In this document: piece after piece, positions 23,105 through 31,052 of the stretch
How positions within the stretch are numbered: position 1 is the first letter of the stretch
Layout of the letters: every line of letters begins with the position of its first letter
IMG/VR virus record: IMGVR_UViG_3300041405_000299
Span: 108,105-172,104 of that record
Direction: 5' to 3' (one strand)
Length of the DNA stretch: 64,000 nt
Source of the DNA: a virus
Position numbers and translations under genes: made by a program
Notes under the pieces: model-generated
Told to the model about the DNA's origin: nothing
Database searches by the model: none
The model's input: the letters and a program-made list of their open reading frames with translations, nothing else

Positions 23105-25977
23105 CTATCGTTGATGCTTATGACAAGTACTGCCCCGGGACACCACTGCGGGCACGCGGCACCAACGACTACGTGCCGGAGGACGATGTGTGTCCTTGGC
23201 ATGGTGGGCATGGCTCCTTCCACATTATGTTCGACGATGCGGAACCGGAAAAGGGTTTCGCCAAGTGCTTCTCCTCTGCGTGTATCGATGAGGCACCGGC
23301 TGATGTGATCGAATTTGTTCGTCGCACACAAAGTCTTGAAACGCCTAAAGAAGCTGCTCAGCTGATCATTAAAGACTTCAACCTGAACCTCGTCTTTGAG
23401 GTCAGCACCTCTCAGAAGATCTTCAATGAAGCGGCGGAGTACTATCACAACCTGTTAATGACTACGAAAATCTATGAGTCCCTCGGTAAGAAAAGCCCGC
23501 TGGACTACCAAGAGCAGGTGCGTGGTCACAAACAGTCTACTCTTTTATCTGCCCGCGTGGGTTGGACCGACAACGCCGAATTGTGCAAACACTTGGCGAT
23601 GAAAGGCTTTAGCAACGAGGAAATCATTGCGAGTGGCCTCGGGGCTGGCGGTAACAGCGGTATCCGTGACAAATTGCCTAAAGAATCCTTCGTCTACGTA
23701 GCATTCGTCAACGGCCGTGCCTCTCGTTTCACCTTCAAGACCCTTCGCCTGGGTGCTGATGGTAAACCGCTGGCGTTCCAGTTGAAGAAAGAGTTTTGGC
23801 TGAACGACGTTGTGGTGATGGGTCAGGATTCCGTGAAGAATGCGGAAGACGTGGCCGTTGTTGAAGGCGAGAACGATATGCTCTCCCTTATCGACATGGG
23901 CTGGGAAGGCGGCATCATCTGCCTGAATGGTCAACCATCCCGCATCCAATACGAGTACATCGCTGAGGCACTTCGCCACAAGCGTGTGCATACTTTCTAT
24001 GACAACGATGACGCTGGTGAGAAATACCGCCTGAACACCTGGAAATGGGCAAAAGGTGAAATCCACCAGTATAAGGTTCCTGAGCAAGATGGAGATGTTG
24101 ACCTCTATATTCAACGACGTCGTAGCGACGAGCTTAATCCTGTTGAGCGCCTTCTTAATGACGGTGAAGTTTCTCGTCCTAATCTTGGTGAAGCTGCTAA
24201 TGCGGACCTTAAGGTTACCGGTGCTGGCACAATCATTGAGAAAGACGGGTGCTACTTCGGACTTAAGGAGTTCACCTCGGCAAACGGTGATGCCCGTGAG
24301 ACGCTCACGCAGCTGACCAACTTCACGTTGAAGATCAAAACGGTGTATCTGCACCGCGGCGAACGTATTCGTGAGATGGAGTTCACCCGTCAGGATGGTG
24401 CCCGTTCCGGTGCAGTCTTCCTGAACTCAGCAGCTCGTTCATCCCTGCGTTTGTTCAAAGAGTTCTGCTCGAAGTCCTGTGACGGTATCTTCCTGGGCTC
24501 CGACTCTGACTTGAACAACCTGTGGCTGCACATTGCGTCAACTCAACGTGAACGTGTAGTAACCATCCCGGAATACTGCGGCTACGTCGCTGAGATCAAC
24601 ATGTGGGTTTTCCGTAACGTGATGATCAATAACGCAACCGGTGCCGTGTACTATCCGGACGAGCGTGGGATTTTCTGGACGCAACCAGGCCACGGTATCA
24701 TGCCGCAGTCGATCTCTTCGGACATTCTGAATGACGGTATCTCTGGCGATGATGCTATCCACATCCCTCGCTTGCTGGACGACATTAAGGATCACGACGA
24801 GTTCATGGAGTATCAGGGTGCCGTGCTGGATAAGCTGTCGAAGATCATCGGGATTCCAGAAGCGTGTACGCTGATGGCGTGGGCCCAGGCTAACGCGTTC
24901 TCGAATGTTATCTTCCAGTCCCAGAACTTCTTCCCGATGCTGCAACTGTGGGGTCGTCACGGTAAAGGTAAAACGACGCTGCTGCAATGGGTGCTCTCAA
25001 CGTTTGACATGCTGGAAGCGAATAAAGGCTACATGGTGGTATCGGCAATGGATAAGTCCACCGTCGGTTTCCAACGTAAGGTCGAATACTATTCGTCTCT
25101 GCCGGTCATCGTCGACGAACTGCGTGCTGACTTCAAGACCAAAGAACACTACTCCATGTGGCGGGGGATGTTCAACCGTGCACCACGTACCCTCGGTACT
25201 CCGCGTCAGGGTGTGGTTAAGATGCAGAAAGTTCGGGCGAACATCGGGTTCGGCGGCCAGGATTCCTTCACCGATGCGGCGCTGCAGTCTCGCTGCGTAG
25301 GGTTGAAGACGTCCAGTATGCGGTCAACACCGGATTCTCAGCGTGCCTATAACTGGCTGAACGAAGAAGTCGAGTACTTCTCCCGCTTTGGCTACCATTG
25401 GGTCATGGAATCTACCCGTACTAATAAGGTGGACCTGGAAGCGTCGTGGGAAGAGATGAAAGATCTCATTAACGCAAACCTTCCGAAGAACTCGGACGTG
25501 GGTTCCCGTACCAAAGAAATCTGGAAAGTCATCGGTTGGTTCGCCATGCGCTTCATGGAAACCTACTTCCCCGGCGAGGAATACCTGCCGTGGATGATGG
25601 AACAGATTAAGCAGGACGTGGTCATGCAGGAAGAGGTGGATATCGTCACCGAATTCTGGAACAAGATTGCTTCCTGTCAGGTATCCTCCCGTCCAAGCCT
25701 GACGAGCGAACACGTTACCACCGACGGTAAGAAACTGTATGTCTGGTTCCCCGGCACGATTGACGCTATGGAACGTGAGATTGCTCATCTGGGTCATGCT
25801 CGCTCGACCATCCGTACAGCAATTACCGAAGAACCATACTTCACAGGTGAGACCACTCACCGTATGGGTGCTGGCAACCACCAACGTCGCGTTCTGGCGT
25901 TTGATCTCGAAGCTGCACCGACGGTCGTGAAAGAAATTGCATCGGTATCCGAAGATTTCGTCGCTAACCTGAAATAA
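23077..25977 (+). CDS. Primase-helicase fusion (zinc finger, TOPRIM, DUF927-like ATPase)
   Basis: Encodes 966 residues. The N-terminal zinc-binding site (CPWH 39-42, C64, C69) resembles DnaG-type primases. The TOPRIM domain has VVEGEND (Glu 263) and FYDNDDAG (Asp 309-312). The C-terminal ATPase has Walker A GRHGKGKTT (626-634) and a following PVIVDELRAD Walker B-like segment. The overall order matches phage primase-helicase proteins with a DUF927/D5-like helicase. It would prime and open the replication fork ahead of the split DNA polymerase. Starts inside the RNase H gene with AAGGG upstream; ends at a strong terminator. Confidence 0.9.
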   Translation: MFNEIKNRVTIVDAYDKYCPGTPLRARGTNDYVPEDDVCPWHGGHGSFHIMFDDAEPEKGFAKCFSSACIDEAPADVIEFVRRTQSLETPKEAAQLIIKDFNLNLVFEVSTSQKIFNEAAEYYHNLLMTTKIYESLGKKSPLDYQEQVRGHKQSTLLSARVGWTDNAELCKHLAMKGFSNEEIIASGLGAGGNSGIRDKLPKESFVYVAFVNGRASRFTFKTLRLGADGKPLAFQLKKEFWLNDVVVMGQDSVKNAEDVAVVEGENDMLSLIDMGWEGGIICLNGQPSRIQYEYIAEALRHKRVHTFYDNDDAGEKYRLNTWKWAKGEIHQYKVPEQDGDVDLYIQRRRSDELNPVERLLNDGEVSRPNLGEAANADLKVTGAGTIIEKDGCYFGLKEFTSANGDARETLTQLTNFTLKIKTVYLHRGERIREMEFTRQDGARSGAVFLNSAARSSLRLFKEFCSKSCDGIFLGSDSDLNNLWLHIASTQRERVVTIPEYCGYVAEINMWVFRNVMINNATGAVYYPDERGIFWTQPGHGIMPQSISSDILNDGISGDDAIHIPRLLDDIKDHDEFMEYQGAVLDKLSKIIGIPEACTLMAWAQANAFSNVIFQSQNFFPMLQLWGRHGKGKTTLLQWVLSTFDMLEANKGYMVVSAMDKSTVGFQRKVEYYSSLPVIVDELRADFKTKEHYSMWRGMFNRAPRTLGTPRQGVVKMQKVRANIGFGGQDSFTDAALQSRCVGLKTSSMRSTPDSQRAYNWLNEEVEYFSRFGYHWVMESTRTNKVDLEASWEEMKDLINANLPKNSDVGSRTKEIWKVIGWFAMRFMETYFPGEEYLPWMMEQIKQDVVMQEEVDIVTEFWNKIASCQVSSRPSLTSEHVTTDGKKLYVWFPGTIDAMEREIAHLGHARSTIRTAITEEPYFTGETTHRMGAGNHQRRVLAFDLEAAPTVVKEIASVSEDFVANLK

Positions 25978-25983
25978 CCTTTT

Positions 25984-26003
25984 GGGCCCTACGGGGCCCT
26001 TTT
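25984..26003 (+). terminator. Rho-independent terminator
   Basis: Stem GGGCCC / GGGCCC with TACG loop, followed by TTTT, after the primase-helicase gene. Confidence 0.8.
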
Positions 26004-26016
26004 ACTGGAGTCCTCC

Positions 26017-26631
26017 ATGAACTACACACCCAATATCCCAAAGAAAGCCGTAATGATTGACTGTGAGACGCTCGATAAGCGTCCGGGTTCCGTGATCCTG
26101 TCGTTTGCCGGCCTGACCTTCAACCCGCTGGGTGAGAAGTCAGAACTCGTGGATGGCGACAAGGTGATTGCTCCGAACATCAATCTCGTTCTGGAATACA
26201 AAACCGGTCAGGCCAATCGCTCTACTTCTCCGAGCACCATCAAATGGTGGGAGCAACAATCGGTAGAAGCGAAAAGCTCCGTCTTTAGTGACAAAATCCT
26301 CCGTGTTGACTACACTGAAGGCATCCGTCGCTTCGTCGACTGGATGGCTGCCCAGGCCCGCAATGGTGCAGAAGCAATCTTTGCCTGCTCTCCTCGCTTC
26401 GACGTCGGTATCCTTGAGAATGCGATGGAAGACGTGTACGGCAAGGATGAGAAAGGCGAGTATCGTGCCCTACCGATTCCTTTCTACAAGGAAATCGACG
26501 TGCGTACGCTACGTGGCTTTGTCTTCGGCAACCGTAAGCTGGACTGGGGTACTAAACATGAAGCTCTCGGCGACTGCGTTCGCCAGGCACTCGAAATGCA
26601 AGAGGTATATAAATGGCGTCTGACTCGTTAA
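26017..26631 (+). CDS. 3'-5' exonuclease, DEDD family (RNase T/DexA-like)
   Basis: Encodes 204 residues. Exo I motif MIDCETLDKRPGSVILSF (Asp and Glu of D-x-E near residues 14-16), a central CSPRFDVGIL (exo II-like Asp) and a C-terminal HEALGDCVRQALE (His and Asp of an exo III H-x4-D motif) match the DEDDh set of T4 DexA-like nucleases. Likely degrades single-stranded or host DNA, or trims primers. TGGAG ribosome site. Overlaps the next gene by 19 nt. Confidence 0.85.
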   Translation: MNYTPNIPKKAVMIDCETLDKRPGSVILSFAGLTFNPLGEKSELVDGDKVIAPNINLVLEYKTGQANRSTSPSTIKWWEQQSVEAKSSVFSDKILRVDYTEGIRRFVDWMAAQARNGAEAIFACSPRFDVGILENAMEDVYGKDEKGEYRALPIPFYKEIDVRTLRGFVFGNRKLDWGTKHEALGDCVRQALEMQEVYKWRLTR

Positions 26632-27044
26632 TTACTGACTTTCCGGCAGGCTACCGGGATGACATCGATGCAGCAAACTGGATCAACCACTTAACGCTCA
26701 TGATCGATAACCTGCGGACGGGCGTACCTCAAACGTACTCCCTCGTCGGTTCCGATCTCGATGCATTCCAAGTGAACAAGGAAGCGTTCCGTTATCTGGC
26801 TTCATACAATGGTGTAACGTTCACGCTCGAGCGTACCCGTCAGGTAATTTCTCTACGTGGATTAGCAGCGATCGACAATGTTGACATGCTAAATCCGGCG
26901 GATACCCCTGACTTCTTCTTCGACCTGAAGCAAGGCTCAGTGGCTATCCCTATGGATGCCTCGGAAGACTCAATTAGCGACGATTACGACGCCGGCTACC
27001 CAATCTGGGTCGCCCCTCTTACTATCACTAGCTTTAAACCGTAA
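26613..27044 (+). CDS. Hypothetical protein
   Basis: Encodes 143 residues. AGAGG before ATG 26613, which lies inside the exonuclease end. Contains an alternating hydrophobic middle ([20 protein letters not shown]) and an acidic C-terminal part ([16 protein letters not shown]). Between an exonuclease and thymidylate synthase, so a nucleotide or DNA metabolism context, but no motif supports a specific role. Confidence 0.7.
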   Translation: MASDSLITDFPAGYRDDIDAANWINHLTLMIDNLRTGVPQTYSLVGSDLDAFQVNKEAFRYLASYNGVTFTLERTRQVISLRGLAAIDNVDMLNPADTPDFFFDLKQGSVAIPMDASEDSISDDYDAGYPIWVAPLTITSFKP

Positions 27045-27048
27045 TACA

Positions 27049-27067
27049 GGGGCCTTCGGGCCCCTTT
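27049..27067 (+). terminator. Rho-independent terminator
   Basis: Stem GGGGCC / GGCCCC with TTCG loop followed by TTTC, just before the thymidylate synthase ribosome site. Confidence 0.7.
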
Positions 27068-27078
27068 CTGGAGAACCC

Positions 27079-27969
27079 ATGAAACAATTTTTAAGCCTGA
27101 TCAATACGATCTTGGAAGATGGCGTGCCTCGAAATGACCGTACCGGTGTGGGCACGCTCGGCGTCATCGGTGAGCTTCGCCGCTACCCGTTGTACAATGG
27201 CACACTGCCGTTGGTTACAGCCAAGAAGACCAACACAGCTTCAATCATCAAAGAGCTCTTCTGGTTCCTGCGGGGCGAAACCAACATCAAGACTCTGGGT
27301 TGTGGCATTTGGGATGAATGGGCCGACGAGAACGGTGAGCTCGGACCGATTTATGGCAAACAGTGGCGCCGCTGGGCTGACACTAAGTTAATCGACATCA
27401 CTGACCAGGACCGCTGTACCCACATGGTGGACAATGGTTACGATTACCGCGGCACGCTGCCAGGTGGCGAAGCTGTCTTCTACCGTGAGATCGATCAGAT
27501 CACCAACGCGATCGAGCTGCTACGGACCAACCCCGACTCCCGTCGCATCATTGTCTCGGCGTGGAACCCTGCGGATATCGACGATATGGCGCTGCCGCCG
27601 TGTCACTCATTCTTCCAGTTCTTTTCTGAAGTGCGTAACGGTGAGCGTTATCTCTCGTGCCTGCTCTACCAACGTTCGGCCGACGTGTTCCTGGGCGTGC
27701 CATTTAACATTGCGTCCTACGCTCTGCTCGCCCACATGGTGGCCGCTGTGACGTCTCACAAGCCCGCTGAGTTCGTCCACGTCACAGGTGACACTCACCT
27801 ATACCAGAACCATTTGGAGCTCGCTGAGGGCCTCCTGGAAGCTCCTATCTACCCTCTGGCTCGCGTCCACCTGCCCGAGCGAATGGATATCGACGAGTTC
27901 ACTCCGGATGACATCCAGATCGTTGGGTATCAATCAGGTCCCTTTATTAAAGCACCGGTGGCCGTATGA
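27079..27969 (+). CDS. thyA: Thymidylate synthase
   Basis: Encodes 296 residues from ATG 27079 (MKQFLSLI) with TGGAGAA upstream. Motifs: [11 protein letters not shown] near the N-terminus, the catalytic Cys in [10 protein letters not shown], the Arg pair of [12 protein letters not shown], and [14 protein letters not shown], in which Asn at the base-recognition position favours dUMP over dCMP. Makes dTMP from dUMP with methylene-tetrahydrofolate. Supports normal thymine-containing DNA rather than a modified pyrimidine. The end overlaps a small membrane protein gene (ATGA). Confidence 0.95.
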   Translation: MKQFLSLINTILEDGVPRNDRTGVGTLGVIGELRRYPLYNGTLPLVTAKKTNTASIIKELFWFLRGETNIKTLGCGIWDEWADENGELGPIYGKQWRRWADTKLIDITDQDRCTHMVDNGYDYRGTLPGGEAVFYREIDQITNAIELLRTNPDSRRIIVSAWNPADIDDMALPPCHSFFQFFSEVRNGERYLSCLLYQRSADVFLGVPFNIASYALLAHMVAAVTSHKPAEFVHVTGDTHLYQNHLELAEGLLEAPIYPLARVHLPERMDIDEFTPDDIQIVGYQSGPFIKAPVAV

Positions 27970-28175
27970 TCCAGAAATTCAAAGCACTAAACAACACCAT
28001 GAAGTTTTATGTGATGTCTATCATCGGTTTGATTTTCCAGTCGATCGAATCTATCGTCGATTTAGCAAACGTGCATCCTGCAGTATCGTTGGTTCTGTCT
28101 GCCGGTGCCTTAGTATCCTTTGGTATGGCACTATTCTTCGCCCTTCGTAAAGACGGGAAGCAATGGTCGTCATAA
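27966..28175 (+). CDS. Small two-span membrane protein
   Basis: Encodes 69 residues with two hydrophobic segments ([14 protein letters not shown], about 14-33; [22 protein letters not shown], about 40-60) and a basic end. Holin-like in size and topology, but so are many phage membrane proteins. It starts inside the thymidylate synthase stop (ATGA). Function unknown. Confidence 0.7.
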   Translation: MIQKFKALNNTMKFYVMSIIGLIFQSIESIVDLANVHPAVSLVLSAGALVSFGMALFFALRKDGKQWSS

Positions 28176-28219
28176 TCCTCCTTCTGGTGGCCTGGCTTTG
28201 GGTCACCCGTTGGCGTTGA
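28163..28219 (+). CDS. Possible 18-residue membrane micropeptide
   Basis: ATG 28163 has GGGAAG 2 nt upstream, somewhat close, and overlaps the end of the previous gene. The product, [18 protein letters not shown], is one hydrophobic span with a basic end. Short frames of this type are easily fortuitous. Confidence 0.25.
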   Translation: MVVIILLLVAWLWVTRWR

Positions 28220-28224
28220 TTTCG

Positions 28225-28244
28225 GGTATAAGTAAGGTGTACAC
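28225..28244 (+). promoter_or_regulatory. Phage promoter motif GGTATAAG
   Basis: GGTATAAG-TAAGG-TGTACAC, one of the best copies of the motif, 17 nt before the DNA ligase start. Confidence 0.75.
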
Positions 28245-28260
28245 AACACAGGAGTTAATC

Positions 28261-29337
28261 ATGCGTAATTTTCTACCCACTTTGCTAAAGACCGACAGCA
28301 AGGGTAACACCCAGGAGTGGCGAGTCTACACGCACGCGAAGCTCGATGGGACTTGTGAACTCGGCACCATCTTCGGTCGCCAAGGTGGCAAGATGCAGGA
28401 ACATTCCATCACGATCAAAGAAGGGAAGAACATCGGTCGGAGTAACGAAACGACACCGGTCACTCAGGCAGAAGCGGAAGCGCAATCGGCTTGGAACGAC
28501 AAGGTGAAGAAGGGATACTCTGAGACCGGCGTTCAGGATGAACAACGGGGTGTGATGCTCGCAACCGACTACTACGATCTGGCCAAGCGTAAGATCGGTG
28601 TGAATCTGCCGGATACGGTAATCGTAACGCCAAAGCTTGATGGCGTTCGCTGTAAGATGCTGCATGATCAATACCTTTCCCGTAACAACATCCTGTTCCG
28701 GGCCATTCCACAACGCATCCAGAACTACCTACGGGGTCGGGGACCGGTCGATGGCGAAATGTACATTCACCAAGTCAGCTTGCGTAAGTTGAACGGTTTG
28801 GTGAACCGACCAGACCCGGAGCTGACTCCACAGCTGGGCTACCACCTGTTTGACCTGCCGATCCCACGGGTACCGGTTGAAGAGCGTAAAGCGATGATCG
28901 TGGATATGTATGACAATGAAGAAGCCCGTGCAAACGGTATCTTCGTCGTCCCACACTTCACCATCGATTCCGCTCGGGTCGAAGAGTACAAAAACCGCTT
29001 CACGCAAGCTCTGTATGAAGGCGTGATGATCAACTTGATGGGTATGCCGTATGAGTGGAAGCGCTCGCGGTCACTGATCAAGTGGAAGGATTTCTTCGAA
29101 GAAGAGTTCCTGGTTGTTGACGTGGGGCTTGATCGCGAAGGTCATGCGATTGCCGTGTGTGAGAAAGATGGTGTTCAGTTCGAAGTGACGCTGAAGGCGG
29201 AAGACTGGATGAAGGAAGACATCGCGAACAACCCAGACAAGATCCTCGGTAAGCCTCTGACCACCCGCTTCCAGGGATATCTGGATTCCGGTAAGCCTCA
29301 GTTCGCCCGTGGCATGGTGGAACGTATCTATGAGTAA
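28261..29337 (+). CDS. ATP-dependent DNA ligase with N-terminal WGR-like domain
   Basis: Encodes 358 residues from ATG 28261 (CAGGAG upstream). Residues 20-90 look like a WGR domain (GTIFGRQGGKM, AWNDKVKKGY). Ligase motifs follow: I KLDGVR (Lys 125 is the adenylated residue), III GPVDGEMY, IV EGVMINL, V RSLIKWKDF. A C-terminal OB-like domain ends the protein. Seals nicks during replication and recombination, matching the primase, RNase H and polymerase of this window. Overlaps the next gene by 8 nt. Confidence 0.93.
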   Translation: MRNFLPTLLKTDSKGNTQEWRVYTHAKLDGTCELGTIFGRQGGKMQEHSITIKEGKNIGRSNETTPVTQAEAEAQSAWNDKVKKGYSETGVQDEQRGVMLATDYYDLAKRKIGVNLPDTVIVTPKLDGVRCKMLHDQYLSRNNILFRAIPQRIQNYLRGRGPVDGEMYIHQVSLRKLNGLVNRPDPELTPQLGYHLFDLPIPRVPVEERKAMIVDMYDNEEARANGIFVVPHFTIDSARVEEYKNRFTQALYEGVMINLMGMPYEWKRSRSLIKWKDFFEEEFLVVDVGLDREGHAIAVCEKDGVQFEVTLKAEDWMKEDIANNPDKILGKPLTTRFQGYLDSGKPQFARGMVERIYE

Positions 29338-29512
29338 GGATTTAGTGAAAGAAGCGAATGATTTCTGCGAAGAATTCAACCGTCTGTACCAAGCTGAAAC
29401 GGATCCGGTGGAGAAGATCATTCTCCTCCAGATTCTCACTGAACGGATGAACGCCTGGTCCGTCGAACAACAACTCCGAATCATTCAACGTAAAAGCAAG
29501 GAAACAGCATGA
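29330..29512 (+). CDS. Small helical hypothetical protein
   Basis: Encodes 60 residues starting MSKDLVKEAND. ATG 29330 lies within the last codons of the ligase (ATGAGTAA). Mostly helical and charged. Its end overlaps the following gene (ATGA). Unrecognised. Confidence 0.65.
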   Translation: MSKDLVKEANDFCEEFNRLYQAETDPVEKIILLQILTERMNAWSVEQQLRIIQRKSKETA

Positions 29513-29760
29513 GCCAACAAACTGCTGCAGAAATGCGTAACATCGCCAATACCTTTAACGAAAACGACGTGTCCAACCAGTTATCTGAAGCCTTGAAGAT
29601 CATCAAAGAGCGAGCAGAAACAGGTTATTACTTTGTAGAAATCAAGCTGCCGTATGAGGCTAATGACCGCCATGCGTTGATCGCTCAGCTGCAACGTCGT
29701 GGCTTCAGCATTTCTGATCAAAACACTTACGTCTACACTGCCCAGGTAAGCTGGTCGTAA
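29509..29760 (+). CDS. Small alpha/beta protein of the GY family (member 1)
   Basis: Encodes 83 residues. The C-terminal layout (helix, strand YFVEIKL, helix with LIAQLQRRGFSI, strand ending AQVSWS) is shared with the three tandem proteins at 38665-39567. Starts in the stop of the previous gene. Function unknown. Confidence 0.65.
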   Translation: MSQQTAAEMRNIANTFNENDVSNQLSEALKIIKERAETGYYFVEIKLPYEANDRHALIAQLQRRGFSISDQNTYVYTAQVSWS

Positions 29761-29785
29761 AATCTCAATAAGCGTGAAGCGGAGC

Positions 29786-29805
29786 GGTATAAGAAGAGTG
29801 TAAAC
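29786..29805 (+). promoter_or_regulatory. Phage promoter motif GGTATAAG
   Basis: GGTATAAG-AAGAG-TGTAAAC, 20 nt before ATG 29825. Confidence 0.7.
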
Positions 29806-29824
29806 CTGGATAGGAGAAATTCTT

Positions 29825-29932
29825 ATGACCCGCGGTAAAGCTATTCTGCTCGCTCTGATGTTCACTGCTTCCTTTGTTGCTGCAAGCACAATGGACTACA
29901 ACTCAAAAGTTTCAATGGTACGAAGCCGATAG
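29825..29932 (+). CDS. Small membrane or secreted peptide (35 aa)
   Basis: Encodes 35 residues: basic start MTRGK, hydrophobic stretch AILLALMFTASFVAAS, then a polar tail. Looks like a signal sequence or single span (a cleavage site after VAAS is possible). It has its own promoter motif, TAGGAGA ribosome site and terminator, so it is very likely expressed as a separate gene. Function unknown. Confidence 0.65.
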   Translation: MTRGKAILLALMFTASFVAASTMDYNSKVSMVRSR

Positions 29933-29940
29933 GTTCGGCG

Positions 29941-29980
29941 GGTGGGATCCCCTTACGCGAGGGGTCCCACCTTCTTTTTT
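29941..29980 (+). terminator. Rho-independent terminator
   Basis: Long stem GGTGGGATCCCCT / AGGGGTCCCACC with one bulge, then CTTCTTTTTT. One of the strongest terminators in the window. Confidence 0.9.
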
Positions 29981-29991
29981 AGTGAGGAATC

Positions 29992-30621
29992 ATGAACTGG
30001 TCTGACATTGACAATCTCGACCTCGACCAAGCAGCAGAAGCCGTCTGGAAGAATAACCACACCCGTACTCGCTTAGAGACGGTGCGGAAGATGCTCGCTG
30101 GCCAGGGTGTGATCCCGGATGATCGAGGATATCGTGAAGACGGAAACCTGCGTCACCAAATGACAAATCTCGGTCCCTACGCGGAAAGAGTGGTTGCAAG
30201 GTTACTGACGAAGGGTGATAATGTGGCTGTGCGTGCACCGGATAATAACAACGCACGGGACATTTACTTAATTAGAAACGGCCAGGTTCGCCCCGAGGGT
30301 GCCCAGGTCAAACTCGGAGATCCAAATGAACACATCTTTTACTCGTTACGTAAAAGGCTTGCTCGTGGCCATACTGATACGGTTATTCTCGACGATCAAC
30401 TTGTTGAAGACGGAAAGCTCAGCTCAGCTTTCACGCCGTACAAGCGAAGCGTACTTCAATCAGACTTGGAGCGAGCCGGTGTCCGGGTCGTTGGCATCCC
30501 AGGCCTCCTTGCCAGAGCCCGCACCGAAAGGGCAATCGAAAAGGGTGGCGTGGGCGGATTGATGAACCGGGTGAAACGAATCGGGCAGAATGTGATCTAT
30601 CAGAAAGATATTTCACTGTAA
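29992..30621 (+). CDS. Putative PD-(D/E)XK-fold protein
   Basis: Encodes 209 residues. Helix with Glu (LGPYAERVVARLL) is followed by strand RDIYLIRNG (Asp) and then GAQVKLGD, giving an E...D...QxK arrangement seen in restriction-endonuclease-like folds (Mrr-type Gln in place of Glu). Further C-terminal parts are basic (RARTERAIEKGG, RVKRIGQ). A nuclease is plausible, not proven. AGGA ribosome site. It follows the terminator without a visible promoter motif, perhaps read-through. Confidence 0.65.
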   Translation: MNWSDIDNLDLDQAAEAVWKNNHTRTRLETVRKMLAGQGVIPDDRGYREDGNLRHQMTNLGPYAERVVARLLTKGDNVAVRAPDNNNARDIYLIRNGQVRPEGAQVKLGDPNEHIFYSLRKRLARGHTDTVILDDQLVEDGKLSSAFTPYKRSVLQSDLERAGVRVVGIPGLLARARTERAIEKGGVGGLMNRVKRIGQNVIYQKDISL

Positions 30622-30624
30622 TGC

Positions 30625-30653
30625 TTGACAGGGTAGGAAGATCCCGTTATAGT
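30625..30653 (+). promoter_or_regulatory. Consensus host sigma70 promoter
   Basis: TTGACA (30625-30630), 17-nt spacer, TATAGT (30648-30653), just after the stop of the previous gene and 34 nt before ATG 30688. It is the only near-perfect -35/-10 pair on the plus strand in this window. Confidence 0.85.
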
Positions 30654-30687
30654 CGTCTCATCTTCCACCCAACACCAGGATTTAATC

Positions 30688-30903
30688 ATGAAGAAGTCAG
30701 GCATGCAGTATGAAGTTCGTCCGGTTATGCCGTCTAACAAAGACGGAAGCCAGAAGAAGGGCCGCTACGGCAAAAAGCCGGCCAGCGAAATCGTTCACGC
30801 TCACTCTGCTGAAGCGGCGATCAAACTGGCGGTGGTCCGCGGGTTCATCCCAGCGAACACTGTAATGCAGTACTACGAGGCAGTCCCTCTGACTCGTCGT
30901 TAA
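30688..30903 (+). CDS. Small basic protein under a host-type promoter
   Basis: Encodes 71 residues, rich in Lys/Arg (NKDGSQKKGRYGKKPASE), with a C-terminal helix AEAAIKLAVVRG. It lies between a strong sigma70 promoter and a terminator, so it is probably a single-gene unit made immediately on infection by host polymerase. Candidate early host-takeover protein by context only; no recognisable family. Confidence 0.75.
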   Translation: MKKSGMQYEVRPVMPSNKDGSQKKGRYGKKPASEIVHAHSAEAAIKLAVVRGFIPANTVMQYYEAVPLTRR

Positions 30904-30913
30904 GAATACCCAG

Positions 30914-30935
30914 GCCCTCTTCGGAGGGCTTTTTC
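30914..30935 (+). terminator. Rho-independent terminator (copy 1)
   Basis: GCCCTC / GAGGGC with TTCG loop and T tail. The same hairpin core recurs at 30994 and 32863. Confidence 0.85.
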
Positions 30936-30993
30936 CATTTTCCCCTAACCTAAATTTCCGGCGTTAAAATGACAGGTGTCCAGCCTGAGAAAG

Positions 30994-31021
30994 GCCCTCT
31001 TCGGAGGGCTTTTTTGTTTTT
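30994..31021 (+). terminator. Rho-independent terminator (copy 2)
   Basis: Identical hairpin core to copy 1 with TTTTTTGTTTTT, 32 nt before the tailspike start. Confidence 0.85.
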
Positions 31022-31052
31022 AGCACCAGTAATTATCAGAGGAAAATAGCTA

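Noticed and set aside
23545-24354. 269-residue minus-strand frame opposite the primase-helicase
   Set aside because: Shadow frame of a motif-rich gene, without ribosome site or promoter.
27079-27969. dCMP or dUMP hydroxymethylase, implying modified DNA
   Set aside because: The recognition position in the FNIASY segment is Asn, as in thymidylate synthases; no other base-modification gene is seen.
28120-28260. N-terminal extension of the DNA ligase by 47 residues
   Set aside because: It would read through the GGTATAAG promoter and the stop of the upstream gene region; ATG 28261 has the ribosome site.
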